Below, in pieces: positions 16,714-25,912 of a stretch of DNA of 64,000 nt. The notes beneath the pieces are model-generated. The model was not told the DNA's origin. It did no database searches and was given only the letters and a program-made list of their open reading frames with translations. The number at the start of each line of letters is the position of its first letter. Position 1 is the stretch's first letter. The DNA comes from a bacterium (GTDB taxonomy: Bacteria > Desulfobacterota > DSWW01). The stretch spans positions 1 to 64,000 of the forward strand of contig JANQFG010000158.1 of the NCBI GenBank assembly GCA_028277985.1. The letters are read 5' to 3'. A program made the translations under genes and the position numbers.

Positions 16714-18687
16714 ATGTCCGAACTTTCGCATCTATTCTCTCCACTCACCATCCGAAACCTTACGATTCCCAACCGCATCTTCTCGTCCGCCCACGTGACG
16801 GCCTTCGGCGAAAAGGGCCTGCCCACGGACCGGCACGTTCGATACTACGAGGCGCGTGCAAAAGGGGGCGCAGGGCTCATCGTCCAGGAAGGGACGGTCG
16901 TGTCCCCCCATGCCCAGTTCCACGAGAAGTCGTTCGTGCAGGGATGGAAAGATGAGATCTTTCCCTGGCTCAAGAAGATCGTGGAAGCCGTCCACGCCCA
17001 CGGGACCAAGATGTTCCTGCAGTGCTGGCACGGCGGCAACTACAGCTGTTCCTACTACACCTCGAGACCCGGCGTTTCCAGCTCGGACATACCGATGAAA
17101 TTCATCGGCGAAGTTCCCTTGGTTCTCGACGAGGAGATGATCCTTCAGGAAGTCCAGGCCTTTGTCGATTTCGCCCTCAAGGGGAAAGAGGCGGGGTATG
17201 ACGGCGTGGAGCTCAATTTTGCCCACGGATACCTCCAGCAGCAGTTTCTTTCCCCCTCATCGAACATCCGCAAGGACGCGTTTGGCGGTTCTCTGGAGAA
17301 CCGGATGCGCTTCGGAATGATGGTGATCGAGGCGGTCCGCAAGGCCCTGGGTGAGGAGATGGTTCTGGGGGTTCGGGCTTCAGCCGATGAGTTCATTCCG
17401 GAAGGCTATACGCTGGACGACATGAAGGAGGTCATGTCGATCTGGGAGGGAACCGGCTTCCTGGACTACCTGAGCGTGACGGTCACCGGCGTGGCCGCCA
17501 TCTCCCCCATGATGGTACCGCCCCGCCCCTTTGTTTACTGCGCCTCCGAGATGAAGCAGATCGTGGATCTCCCGGTGTTCAGCGCCATCCGGATCAACGA
17601 CCCGGTAACGGCCAACGATATCATCCAGAACAATGAGGCGGACATGGTGGCCATGACCCGGGCGACACTCTGCGACCCGGAGCTCCCCAACAAGGCACGG
17701 GAGGGCCGCCTCGACGACATCCGTATGTGCATCGCCTGCAATCAGGGTTGCTGGGGGAACTGGGAACGCCGAGAATCGATCACCTGCACGCAGAACCCGG
17801 AGGTGGGCAGGGAAGGGGTGTTTCAGGTTACGCCAGCCCCCACCCGGAAGAAGGTGATGGTCATCGGCGGCGGATGTGCCGGTATGGAGGCTGCTGTGGT
17901 CGCCAAACAGAGAGGCCATGAGGTGTCCCTTTACGAGAAGGAGTCGGAACTGGGTGGGGCGATTCTGATCCCGGCCAGAGCTCCGAGCCGTGAGGAGCTG
18001 GGCCAGGCCGCCCGGTTTCTCAAGCACGAGGTGGAGCGACTCGCCATCCCGGTTCACTTGAACACCGAGGTGTCTGCCGACCAGGTGGTCCAGGAAGACC
18101 CGGATGCGGTCATCATCGCCATTGGCGCAGACGCGATCAGCGACCCGAGCCCGGATGTGGTCGGGCCGTGCACGTCCATCCGGATCGAGCCCGGCAGCCA
18201 TGTCGTGACCGCGGAGGATGTCTTGGAGGGCAAGGTCGATACCGGCCAGCGGGTGGTCATCGCGGACCAGCAGAACTACATGAAGGGGCTCGTCACCGCC
18301 GAGTTTCTCGCCGATCAGGGCAAGGACGTCACTCTGGTCATGCCGGTGCCCGTGCGGCTCACGACGCCCAACTCCTACGACGTCGATCTCATCACCCTTA
18401 CGGTCCAGACCATGAACATCAAGATGAAGGGGGTCAAGCGCATCCAGGACAGCGAAGTGAAGGAAGCGATGCCCGGCAAGGTCGTGCTCCGGGATGCATT
18501 TACCGAGCAACTGGAGGAGCTCGAAGCGGACACGCTGGTCCTTTCCTACTGGCGGAAAGCGGACACCACGCTCTACGACCAGCTCAAGGGGAAGGTCAAG
18601 GAGGTCCACAGGATCGGTGACGCTCTGGCCCCACGTCGCCTGATCAACGCGATCTATGACGGATATAAGGTAGCTGCGGAAATCTGA
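16714..18687 (+). CDS. Iron-sulfur old-yellow enzyme (2,4-dienoyl-CoA reductase/BaiCD-like), paralogue 2
   Basis: A 657-residue paralogue of the enzyme at 13768 with the same order of FMN barrel, [4Fe-4S] ligands (C339, C342, C346 and a fourth about 12 residues on) and FAD/NAD(P) domain with VIGGGCAGMEAA. Identical stretches such as MMVPPRPFVYCA and RINDPVTANDI show a recent duplication; the active-site loop after the third barrel strand differs (CWHGGNYSCSYYTS against LAHGGVVASSYWN), so substrate range may have changed. The ribosome site GAGAGGGAG precedes the ATG. It probably carries out a second C=C reduction or oxidation in the pathway. Confidence 0.9.
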   Translation: MSELSHLFSPLTIRNLTIPNRIFSSAHVTAFGEKGLPTDRHVRYYEARAKGGAGLIVQEGTVVSPHAQFHEKSFVQGWKDEIFPWLKKIVEAVHAHGTKMFLQCWHGGNYSCSYYTSRPGVSSSDIPMKFIGEVPLVLDEEMILQEVQAFVDFALKGKEAGYDGVELNFAHGYLQQQFLSPSSNIRKDAFGGSLENRMRFGMMVIEAVRKALGEEMVLGVRASADEFIPEGYTLDDMKEVMSIWEGTGFLDYLSVTVTGVAAISPMMVPPRPFVYCASEMKQIVDLPVFSAIRINDPVTANDIIQNNEADMVAMTRATLCDPELPNKAREGRLDDIRMCIACNQGCWGNWERRESITCTQNPEVGREGVFQVTPAPTRKKVMVIGGGCAGMEAAVVAKQRGHEVSLYEKESELGGAILIPARAPSREELGQAARFLKHEVERLAIPVHLNTEVSADQVVQEDPDAVIIAIGADAISDPSPDVVGPCTSIRIEPGSHVVTAEDVLEGKVDTGQRVVIADQQNYMKGLVTAEFLADQGKDVTLVMPVPVRLTTPNSYDVDLITLTVQTMNIKMKGVKRIQDSEVKEAMPGKVVLRDAFTEQLEELEADTLVLSYWRKADTTLYDQLKGKVKEVHRIGDALAPRRLINAIYDGYKVAAEI

Positions 18688-18745
18688 GATCCTGGAAGAA
18701 GGAAATGGGAAGACTGTAAACCAACGAAGAAGGGGGGAATTGCAC

Positions 18746-20446
18746 ATGAAGCTGAGTCGAGGTCTCTACCTGTTGATGGTTGTTTCCATGTTCCTGTTTG
18801 TCGGATGCGGTGACGATGACGATGAAATTATCAACCAAGGCGGGCCTCCAGAGCCCCAGCTGCAGGAATTCGTCCAGGGGGCTCCTTTTCACGGCTTGAA
18901 CGGCATGAACTTCGATTCAGAGGGCAATCTGTACGTTGCCTCGGTCAAGGGCAGGGAAATCATCAAGATGGACCCGGAGACCGGTGCGGTTCTCGATACG
19001 CTGGGGCCTGCGGACGGAGTCGATACCCCGGACGACCTCACCTTCGGTCCGGATGGTTCTCTGTACTGGACCTCCCTGGAAACCGGTTTCGTGGGCCGGA
19101 TGAAACCGACGGGTGAGGTAACCACCCAGTTCGTGGGTCTGGGCGTGAATCCGATCACTTTCTCGGACGACGGTCGTCTGTTCGTTGCCCTGGACTTCTT
19201 CGGGGACGGACTCTACGAGCTCGATCCCGAACTCGTGGACCCTCCCACCGTGATCTTTCCGCAGCTCGGCTTCCTGAACGGATTCGATTTCGGTCCGGAC
19301 GGGCTGCTCTACGGCCCGATCATCCTCCAGAGCAAGCTCGTTCGCATCGATGTGGACACACCCTCGCTTGAGGACCTCCCGGTGCAGGTTGCCATTGCTG
19401 CTGCGGCAAAATTCGATTCCCAGGGCCGCCTGGTGGTCAACGAGGCCGCGGCAGGCCAGGTGTCTCGTGTCGATCTGAGCACGATGACCAAAGAGGTGCT
19501 GGCTTCAGGGATGCCCATCGGCCAGGACAATCTGGCTATAGATTCCCAGGACAGGATCTTCGTGTCCCGATTCTCCGATTCCTCGGTCATAGAGGTTCTG
19601 GACGGCGGGAATATCCGAACGGTGAGCCAGGAGGGAATCAGCTACGTAGGAGGCCTGACGGTTATGACGCCTCCTGGAGGGACGGAGTCCGTCTTCCTGG
19701 CCGACCAGTGGACCATCAGGCAGTATGATATTTCCACCGGCGATCTCCTCAACACGATGTTCTCGAATCCCTTTGCGCCCGGGGAGCCCATCAATGCGAA
19801 CGCGATCTCCGTGGATGGGGATGATCTAGTTTTCACCACATACATGGGCTTCGTGCCGACGATTCAGGTTTGGGACATGACGTCGGACAGCTCGGAGGCG
19901 ATGCTGGGATACCCGGTCCCGTTTTCGACGATGCCGATGAACACGATTCCCTTTCAGGGCCGGTTTGCCGTTGCGGAAGTATTTCTGGATCTCAGCGGTG
20001 GCCAGGTCATCAGCGTGAACAAGGGAGACCTATCCGATCAAACGGTCCTCGCCTCGGATCTGGGCGTGCCGGTAGGAATGGCGGCCATAGGCGACGATCT
20101 CTACGTGGCGGATTGGGAGGATGGAACGGTGCTGAGGATCGTGGACGACGGCCAGTCCCTTGCAGTGCCGGACGTGATCGTGGATGACCTTCACGAGCCG
20201 GAGGGTCTGACGGCCGAAGATGATGAGACCCTGCTCGTCGTCGAGACCGGGACAGGCTCGTTGCTCCGGGTGGACATTGCGGACGGGGACACGACCACGG
20301 TTATGGACGGGATGAACATCGGCTTCGAGCACGTGCCGGGCCCGGGCCACCCACCGATCTGGTTCTACAACGATGTGGCGGTCAGCTCGGACGGAGCGAT
20401 CTTCGTGTCCGGAGACATCGATAACGTGATCTACAAGATTCAGTAG
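18746..20446 (+). CDS. Beta-propeller lipoprotein (SMP-30/NHL-like)
   Basis: A 566-residue protein with a lipoprotein signal ending at C21 (FVGC, followed by GDDDDE, whose Asp residues do not exclude inner-membrane retention). The rest is made of repeating strand units such as GLNGMNFDSEGNLYVAS, DDLTFGPDGSLYWTS and NLAIDSQDRIFVSR, typical of SMP-30/gluconolactonase and NHL propellers, probably in more than one propeller. The AGGGGGG site supports the ATG at 18746. Location is periplasmic or envelope-anchored. It may be a lactonase or hydrolase acting on the incoming substrate, or a binding scaffold. No catalytic set can be assigned with confidence. Confidence 0.75.
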   Translation: MKLSRGLYLLMVVSMFLFVGCGDDDDEIINQGGPPEPQLQEFVQGAPFHGLNGMNFDSEGNLYVASVKGREIIKMDPETGAVLDTLGPADGVDTPDDLTFGPDGSLYWTSLETGFVGRMKPTGEVTTQFVGLGVNPITFSDDGRLFVALDFFGDGLYELDPELVDPPTVIFPQLGFLNGFDFGPDGLLYGPIILQSKLVRIDVDTPSLEDLPVQVAIAAAAKFDSQGRLVVNEAAAGQVSRVDLSTMTKEVLASGMPIGQDNLAIDSQDRIFVSRFSDSSVIEVLDGGNIRTVSQEGISYVGGLTVMTPPGGTESVFLADQWTIRQYDISTGDLLNTMFSNPFAPGEPINANAISVDGDDLVFTTYMGFVPTIQVWDMTSDSSEAMLGYPVPFSTMPMNTIPFQGRFAVAEVFLDLSGGQVISVNKGDLSDQTVLASDLGVPVGMAAIGDDLYVADWEDGTVLRIVDDGQSLAVPDVIVDDLHEPEGLTAEDDETLLVVETGTGSLLRVDIADGDTTTVMDGMNIGFEHVPGPGHPPIWFYNDVAVSSDGAIFVSGDIDNVIYKIQ

Positions 20447-20623
20447 TGGAGATTCAACCCTAAAGGACAAGGGCTGAACCGCATTGTTCTTGACCCGAGA
20501 AGCGGGCCCGGGGGATCGTGGGTTTCATCCGCCCTCTCCCGGGTCGAAGGCCCCTGAGAGCCGCCGGTCCGATCCGATCGCCTCGGCCATCTTGGGTCCT
20601 GCCATTCGGAGGAGGTGATTTGC

Positions 20624-22021
20624 ATGGCCAAGAAGAAGAAACAGACGGGTGGAAAGAAGGGCAAAGACACGCAGACTTTCAAGAACCTGCTGTCACCCAT
20701 CAAGATCGGGAACGTGGAGCTCAAGAACCGCATCGCCGTTGCGCCGATGCAGGAGCATATGACCGGTCACGGAGGAGAGATCACGGAGCAGACCCTCGCC
20801 TACATCGGCGCGCGCGCCAAAGGGGGGCCGGGGCTCGTGATCAGCGGTGTCATTCTCGGCACGAGGCTGGCCGCGAAGTTCTCCCTCGTCCGCAGCATGA
20901 TCCTCTATCACCAGGGGCACCAGTTCGGACCGACTCTGTACGCCGAGCGCATCCACTATTTCGGCTCCGTGGCGTGTGCACAGATGGCCCCGAGCATGGG
21001 GCGCCAATCGTCGCCCTACGACCCGAATGATTTAGTGCCTTCCGCCTCCGCGAATCTCCCCTATGAAATGGCCGCGGAGAAGATCGCAGGCGGCATCAAA
21101 GAAGTCCTCACCATGGATCCGAGGGGGCGCGCGTTCCTGAGAGGTCCCAATACCTATGAGATGTCCATCGCCGAGATCCAGAACGAGGTGAAGGAGTTTG
21201 CGGGCAGCTGCCAGCTTGCCGTCTCGAGCGGTTTCGACATGATCGAGATCCATTCGAGTCACGGTTTCGCGGCCCATCAGTTCCTTTCTCCCTTCTCCAA
21301 CAAGCGGACCGACATGTACGGCGGGGAGTGGAGGAATCGAAAACGCTACCTCATGGAGCTCTTCGAGGGTGTCCGCTACGCGTGCCAGGGAATCCCGCTG
21401 GGGGTCCGGCTCAGCGCCGAAGAGCACATGGAAGGCGGCCTCACCCGCGAGGAAATGGTGGATGTGGCAAAGGATCTCGAAGCCCGGGGCGCGGATTTCA
21501 TCCACCTATCGGACGGTGCGGGCCTCGAAGAGAACGGCCATCAGATCCCGGACGCGGATCGGGCCGAGCACATGTCGGATCATGGCATCGAGTTCAAGAA
21601 GGAGCTGAAGATTCCGGTGCTCGTCATGTCACAACACGATCCGGTCAAGGCGGATGCGGACATCGGCCAGGGCAAGTACGACATCTCTGCCCTCGGGCGG
21701 GCGCTGCTGGTGGATCCGGAGTATCCGAACAAGCTCGCAGAAGGGCGTGCGGACGAGATCGTGCGCTGCATCCGATGCAACACCTGCATGATCCGCTGTC
21801 TTGGGGGCATGTACCTTGCCTGCCCCCTGAATCCTGTGCTGGGCAGGGAATACACGCTGGACGAATACAAAATGGGTATCTGGAAGAAGGACGAGCGGCT
21901 CATCCCGAAGAGCTGGGAGAACGCGAAGATGCCGCCCCTTCACGGAAAGCCCTGGTACAAGGATGAGATCGATGTGATCGAGAAGTGCTGGAGGCCGTTC
22001 CGCGGGCCCGGACCGCGCTAA
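20624..22021 (+). CDS. Short old-yellow enzyme family oxidoreductase without FAD/NAD(P) domain
   Basis: A 465-residue protein with an FMN TIM barrel (LLSPIKIGNVELKNRIAVAPM at the start, HSSHGFAAHQFLSPFSNKR in the middle) followed by a Cys group C382, C385, C388, C392 and C400, which could hold a [4Fe-4S] cluster. It stops about 60 residues later, so the FAD/NAD(P)-binding half of its two relatives upstream is missing and electrons must come from another protein. The Lys-rich N-terminus (MAKKKKQTGGKKGK) is unusual. A very strong site GGAGGAGGTGA sets the start. It probably reduces an activated C=C bond with ferredoxin or a partner flavoprotein. Confidence 0.8.
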   Translation: MAKKKKQTGGKKGKDTQTFKNLLSPIKIGNVELKNRIAVAPMQEHMTGHGGEITEQTLAYIGARAKGGPGLVISGVILGTRLAAKFSLVRSMILYHQGHQFGPTLYAERIHYFGSVACAQMAPSMGRQSSPYDPNDLVPSASANLPYEMAAEKIAGGIKEVLTMDPRGRAFLRGPNTYEMSIAEIQNEVKEFAGSCQLAVSSGFDMIEIHSSHGFAAHQFLSPFSNKRTDMYGGEWRNRKRYLMELFEGVRYACQGIPLGVRLSAEEHMEGGLTREEMVDVAKDLEARGADFIHLSDGAGLEENGHQIPDADRAEHMSDHGIEFKKELKIPVLVMSQHDPVKADADIGQGKYDISALGRALLVDPEYPNKLAEGRADEIVRCIRCNTCMIRCLGGMYLACPLNPVLGREYTLDEYKMGIWKKDERLIPKSWENAKMPPLHGKPWYKDEIDVIEKCWRPFRGPGPR

Positions 22022-22063
22022 GAAAACGGCTGGTGAAATGTCAAGGGTGAAAGGAAGCAAAGT

Positions 22064-22098
22064 GAGGGATCAGGGGTCAGGGGCCAGGGATCAGGCCC
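22064..22098 (+). repeat. Heptanucleotide G-rich repeat, locus 3 (5 units)
   Basis: Units GAGGGAT, CAGGGGT, CAGGGGC, CAGGGAT, CAGGCCC, again closed by CAGGCCC. It lies between the third old-yellow enzyme and the HgdB-like gene, and is preceded by GGTGAAAGG, a motif also seen near other loci. Confidence 0.85.
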
Positions 22099-22107
22099 AT
22101 CAGCCCT

Positions 22108-22141
22108 TCCTCCTCGTCGTCGTCCTCGTCCTCGTCCTCGC
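22108..22141. repeat. CTCGTC/CTC microsatellite before the HgdB-like gene
   Basis: A low-complexity pyrimidine-rich tract of CTC, GTC and CTCGTC units fills the space up to the first in-frame ATG of the next gene (22142). It gives that ATG no ribosome site, one reason for choosing the downstream GTG. Such tracts can vary in length by slippage. Confidence 0.7.
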
Positions 22142-22180
22142 ATGAAGGGGTCAAGGATCGGGATCATGGAGGGAACCAAA

Positions 22181-23299
22181 GTGGCAACGAATCTTCCGGA
22201 ACTTGCTGCAACGATCATGAACCCCTACGTGGAGGAGTGGAAGGCGCAGGGTAGGCCCGCTGTCGGCTATATCTGCTCCTACATTCCGAAGGAGGTGATC
22301 CACGCGGCGGGGATCCTCCCGTACCGGGTAGGTGCCAGGGGATGCGACTCCACCGACGAGGCGGATGTCTGGATGGCTCCGATTACCTGCTCCTTTGCCA
22401 GATGCTGTCTGGAGATGGCGCTGAAGGGCGAGTACGACTTCCTGGACGGATTGATATCGATGAACACCTGCGAGTGCATGCGCCGGATGTGCGACAACTG
22501 GGTTCATGAGGTCGGCGTGCCCTACTCCTACTACATGAGCGTGCCCTACAAATCGGACGCGGGGGCCGTCGAGTTCTATGAAGAGGAGTTGCACCATTTT
22601 CAGGAAAGCATAGAGAAACACTTCGGTGTGAGCATCACGGACGAGAGCCTGGAGAATTCCATCCAGGTGAGCAACGAGACGAGACACCTCCTCCGCAAGC
22701 TCCATGAATTGCGCAAGCAGAAAGCCCCCCCTCTCACCGGGGCGGAGATACAGAAGATCGCCATCCTGTCGACGGCTATGCCCCCGGAAGCCTTCAATTC
22801 CCTGCTCGAAGCGTTCCTGGAAGAGGTCGATACCCGGCAGGGTATCACGGGTCACCAGGCAAGGCTGATGGTCATCGGGAGTCCCATGGACGATACGGGG
22901 CTCACCGAGACGATCGAGGAATTCGGCGGCCTCATTGTCACCGATGCGACTTGCTACGGTGCCTACTCGTACTGGGATTCGATCCAGCCCGCCGGCAGTC
23001 CCTGGCGGAGCGTGGCGAGCTACTACCTGAACCGGCCGGGGTGCCCGAGAATGCCCCAGAAATCGGGCGACCGTCTCGCATACATCGCTGAGATGGCAAA
23101 GGCCTTCGAGGTGGACGGCATCGTCTTCCAGCGAATGCTCTTCTGCAACCTCTGGGGAGGGGAAACCCTGCCCCTGGAAGAAGGGCTCGAGGAGATGGAA
23201 ATCCCCCTGCTGGTGCTCGACAGGGAGTATATCCCCGGTGCCGTCGGCCAGCTCCGGACCCGGCTGCAGGCCTTCATCGAGATGATCAAAGGAGTCTGA
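22181..23299 (+). CDS. 2-hydroxyacyl-CoA dehydratase / benzoyl-CoA reductase family subunit (HgdB/BcrB-like)
   Basis: A 372-residue subunit of the radical-type dehydratase/reductase family. It opens with the family pattern GYICSYIPKEVIHAAGILPYR (C32) and has further cysteines C55, C70, C75, C76, C97, C99 and C104, the usual region for [4Fe-4S] ligation. GTG at 22181 is preferred because GGAGGG (22168-22173) lies 7 bases upstream; ATGs at 22142 and 22166 lack such a site. Known members dehydrate 2-hydroxyacyl-CoAs or reduce aromatic rings after ATP-dependent activation by an HgdC/BcrAD-type ASKHA protein; no such activator is in this window. It pairs with the next gene. Confidence 0.8.
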   Translation: MATNLPELAATIMNPYVEEWKAQGRPAVGYICSYIPKEVIHAAGILPYRVGARGCDSTDEADVWMAPITCSFARCCLEMALKGEYDFLDGLISMNTCECMRRMCDNWVHEVGVPYSYYMSVPYKSDAGAVEFYEEELHHFQESIEKHFGVSITDESLENSIQVSNETRHLLRKLHELRKQKAPPLTGAEIQKIAILSTAMPPEAFNSLLEAFLEEVDTRQGITGHQARLMVIGSPMDDTGLTETIEEFGGLIVTDATCYGAYSYWDSIQPAGSPWRSVASYYLNRPGCPRMPQKSGDRLAYIAEMAKAFEVDGIVFQRMLFCNLWGGETLPLEEGLEEMEIPLLVLDREYIPGAVGQLRTRLQAFIEMIKGV

Positions 23300-23300
23300 A

Positions 23301-24560
23301 ATGGAGGAGGCAAGAAAGGAAGTCATCCAGGAAGCGCATCTGATGCTCCGGGCCGTGGACGAGGACTTGAAGAAGACGCAACCGGAGCGGGCGTGGATGC
23401 TCGAGCCGATGCTCAACTACTTCGACGTTCTCGACGATGCGATGAGCCGCGAGCGGCCCATGATCTGGCACTTCCTGACCCTGAGCCAGGAACCTTTGCG
23501 CTCCATGGATGCGGCCGTCTTCTCTCCCGAATATGCGGCTGCGGTCTTCGCGATTCTCGGGATTGCCTACAAGTACTACGATCTGTCGGCGGACAAGATG
23601 CCGGAGCACATCTGCGTGCTGAACCGTTTCCCTGCGGGCCTGTCCCTTTCCGGCGACACGGTGATCCCGGACATCATGCTCTATCCTGCGGCGAATCCGT
23701 GCGACGCGGGGATCATCTCCTATTCGAGCCTGGAGCATCACTTCAAGGACCTGCCCTTCTTCTGTGTGGATATCCCTCCAAATACGGACGACCGGACCCG
23801 AAAGTACGTAGGCAAGCAGCTAAGGGAAATGGTTTCCTTCATCGAGGAGAAAGTGGATCTGAAGATGGACATGGACGAGCTCAGGGAAAAGATCCGGTTC
23901 TCGAACCGGGGGCTTGAGATTCACCGGAAGCTGCTCGAGTACCAGAAGCTCGTTCCATGCCCGACCCCCAGCCTGGCCCACCTCATGCACGGCTACACCA
24001 ATATGGGTGTGCCGGGCGTTTCTCAGGTCGTGGAATGGTTCGACCGGCAGGAGGCCTGGCTGACCGACAAGGTTGAGAAGGGTGAAGGAGCGATTCCGGA
24101 GGAGAAGGTTCGGCTTGCCTGGATCGCCAACAACATCGACTTCGACCTGAGTATCTACGATTGGCTGGAGACCGAGCACGGTGCGGTCTCCGTGGCGTGC
24201 GGTATGAGCCTTCTCAATACGGACCCGATCGATCCGGAGGCGGACGAAGAGGAGATTTTCGAAGGATTGGCCGCTCGGACCATGACCTACCCCATGCCCA
24301 TGTTCGGCAGGGTCCAGGTGGACGCATACATCAATCGATGCGTGGAGATCGTGAACGAGTACAAGGCGGATGCCGTCGTGTTCGCGGCGAATGTGGGCTG
24401 CAAGTACCATTGGACCACGGCGAAGCTCGTGAAGGACCGGCTCACCGATGCGCTGGGCAAACCGGTCTTGACCTTCGAACTGAGCCCGTGGGACGCGAGG
24501 ATAACCTCATCGGAGGGCATAAAGGCGAAGTTCGACCAGTTCTTTGAGGCATACTTCTAG
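23301..24560 (+). CDS. 2-hydroxyacyl-CoA dehydratase / benzoyl-CoA reductase family subunit (second subunit)
   Basis: A 419-residue partner of the preceding subunit, starting one base after its stop codon with AAAGGAG as ribosome site, so the two are translationally coupled. It shares the two-domain family fold, with family-like C-terminal segments such as VFAANVGCKYHW and the closing SSEGIKAKFDQFFEAYF, and a late Cys (VGCKYHW) in the usual position. Few cysteines lie near the N-terminus, so most cluster ligands would come from the other subunit. Together they may remove water from a 2-hydroxyacyl-CoA or reduce a ring; assignment to HgdA or BcrC type is not possible by eye. Confidence 0.8.
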   Translation: MEEARKEVIQEAHLMLRAVDEDLKKTQPERAWMLEPMLNYFDVLDDAMSRERPMIWHFLTLSQEPLRSMDAAVFSPEYAAAVFAILGIAYKYYDLSADKMPEHICVLNRFPAGLSLSGDTVIPDIMLYPAANPCDAGIISYSSLEHHFKDLPFFCVDIPPNTDDRTRKYVGKQLREMVSFIEEKVDLKMDMDELREKIRFSNRGLEIHRKLLEYQKLVPCPTPSLAHLMHGYTNMGVPGVSQVVEWFDRQEAWLTDKVEKGEGAIPEEKVRLAWIANNIDFDLSIYDWLETEHGAVSVACGMSLLNTDPIDPEADEEEIFEGLAARTMTYPMPMFGRVQVDAYINRCVEIVNEYKADAVVFAANVGCKYHWTTAKLVKDRLTDALGKPVLTFELSPWDARITSSEGIKAKFDQFFEAYF

Positions 24561-24597
24561 TCTTTCACGTACCGGTCCGGGGAACCTGGAGGCGCCC

Positions 24598-24945
24598 GTG
24601 CACGAGCTGCCCATCATCGGCGAGGTTGTGAAGGTCGCCCTGCGCCACGCAGAGCAGAACCAGGCAGCGAAGATCGTGAAGATCCATCTTGCCGTAGGAG
24701 ACCTCTCGGATCTGGTCGACGAATGGGTCCACCACTACTTCAACCACCTCACCGAAGATACGATCGCCAAGGAGGCGGAGCTCGTGATCGAGCACGTGCC
24801 GATCGTGATCATGTGCGGGCCGTGCAAGAAGCCCTTCACGGTGGACAAGAAGGAGATGGACTTCAGCTGTCCGGAATGCGGAGAGAAGGGATCCGACCTT
24901 CTGCAAGGACAGGGGTTCACGGTCAAGAGTATCGAAATCCTGTGA
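24598..24945 (+). CDS. HypA-like nickel/zinc metallochaperone-type protein
   Basis: A 115-residue protein starting at GTG 24598, chosen because it yields the obligatory HypA N-terminus MHELPI (His2 is the nickel ligand) and has GGAGG at 24588-24592. The C-terminal zinc site is formed by CGPC and CPEC pairs, as in HypA/HybF. HypA delivers nickel to NiFe hydrogenase or urease, but neither is present here. The gene lies between the HgdAB-like pair and a flavodoxin-ferredoxin, 37 bases after the former. It may be a dedicated maturation factor for a metalloenzyme of this cluster. HypA homology is clear; the recruited role is inference. Confidence 0.75.
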   Translation: MHELPIIGEVVKVALRHAEQNQAAKIVKIHLAVGDLSDLVDEWVHHYFNHLTEDTIAKEAELVIEHVPIVIMCGPCKKPFTVDKKEMDFSCPECGEKGSDLLQGQGFTVKSIEIL

Positions 24946-24957
24946 GCGAGGCAGGAC

Positions 24958-25866
24958 ATGAAGACCCTGATCATCCATTTCTCTCAGACCGGCAACACCT
25001 TGAGGATGGCGGACCGTATCCGCGACGGGATCGTGGAGCGGACCGGCAGGTGTGATGTCATGGCCATGCGCGATGTGGAAGCCGGTTCTCTCGAGGATTA
25101 CGATCTCATCGGTTTCGGGACCCCGGTGTTCTATTTCCAGGAGCCCTTCCATGTGAGGGATTTCTTGAAGGCCCTGCCCGACCAGAAGGGAAAACACTGG
25201 TTCCTCTTCGGAACCCACGGTTCCATGTGGGGAACCATGTTTCTCTCCATGGCCGATATCCTCAAAGGCAAGGAAGCCGAGGTCGTAGGCTATCACCACA
25301 ACTATGCGGATGCTTTCCTGCAATTCTATCCGTACCCCTTTGTGACGACCGGCCATCCGGACGAGAAAGAAATCGAGGAGACGAGGGCTTTCGGCAGGGA
25401 GATCCCGGAGGTGAGCCGCAGGATTGCGGAAGGAGACAGAAGCCTGATTCCGCAGCCCGTCTCCTGCCCCGACCTCTGGAAGTGGGTCGCCCAGGGATTC
25501 AGCCCCGAGGTGTTGTCTCAATTGCTTCCCCCTCTTGAGATCGATCTGGACAGGTGCACGGAATGCGGCCTCTGCCAGGAGAACTGCCCGGTTCAGGGGA
25601 TCGACATCGAGTCGAATCCGCGCCGCCTTCAGGACCCATGCGTGTACTGCACCTACTGCATCACTGTCTGCCCCACGTGCGCGATCGGGGGCGACATCAT
25701 CGACCTGATGGCGGCCCTGGCCCCTGAGTTTGCCAAACACTACATAAGGAATCTGGAGAACGCCGCGGCAGAGGGAAAGTTCGAGTGGAAGATCGACCCT
25801 GCCTCGATCGACTTCAGTGACAACCTCTTCCGGCAGCGGGAAAGGAAACTCAAGAACAGACCGTGA
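24958..25866 (+). CDS. EFR1-type flavodoxin-ferredoxin fusion protein
   Basis: A 302-residue cytoplasmic electron carrier. The N-terminal flavodoxin domain has the FMN phosphate loop HFSQTGNTL and spans about 165 residues; the C-terminal part holds two [4Fe-4S] motifs, CTECGLCQENCP and CVYCTYCITVCP. This matches the EFR1 family. It begins 12 bases after the HypA-like gene. It is a good candidate to feed low-potential electrons to the HgdAB/BcrBC-like enzyme or to the short old-yellow enzyme that lacks its own FAD domain. A tail of about 65 residues rich in charged residues follows the second cluster. Confidence 0.85.
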   Translation: MKTLIIHFSQTGNTLRMADRIRDGIVERTGRCDVMAMRDVEAGSLEDYDLIGFGTPVFYFQEPFHVRDFLKALPDQKGKHWFLFGTHGSMWGTMFLSMADILKGKEAEVVGYHHNYADAFLQFYPYPFVTTGHPDEKEIEETRAFGREIPEVSRRIAEGDRSLIPQPVSCPDLWKWVAQGFSPEVLSQLLPPLEIDLDRCTECGLCQENCPVQGIDIESNPRRLQDPCVYCTYCITVCPTCAIGGDIIDLMAALAPEFAKHYIRNLENAAAEGKFEWKIDPASIDFSDNLFRQRERKLKNRP

Positions 25867-25912
25867 GCGATTCCTACGGGTTTTGAATCCGAGGCTTGTT
25901 TGGAGGGTGGAA

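Noticed and set aside
24598..24945. Part of a NiFe hydrogenase maturation operon
   Set aside because: No other hyp or hydrogenase gene is in the window; only the HypA-like gene is present.
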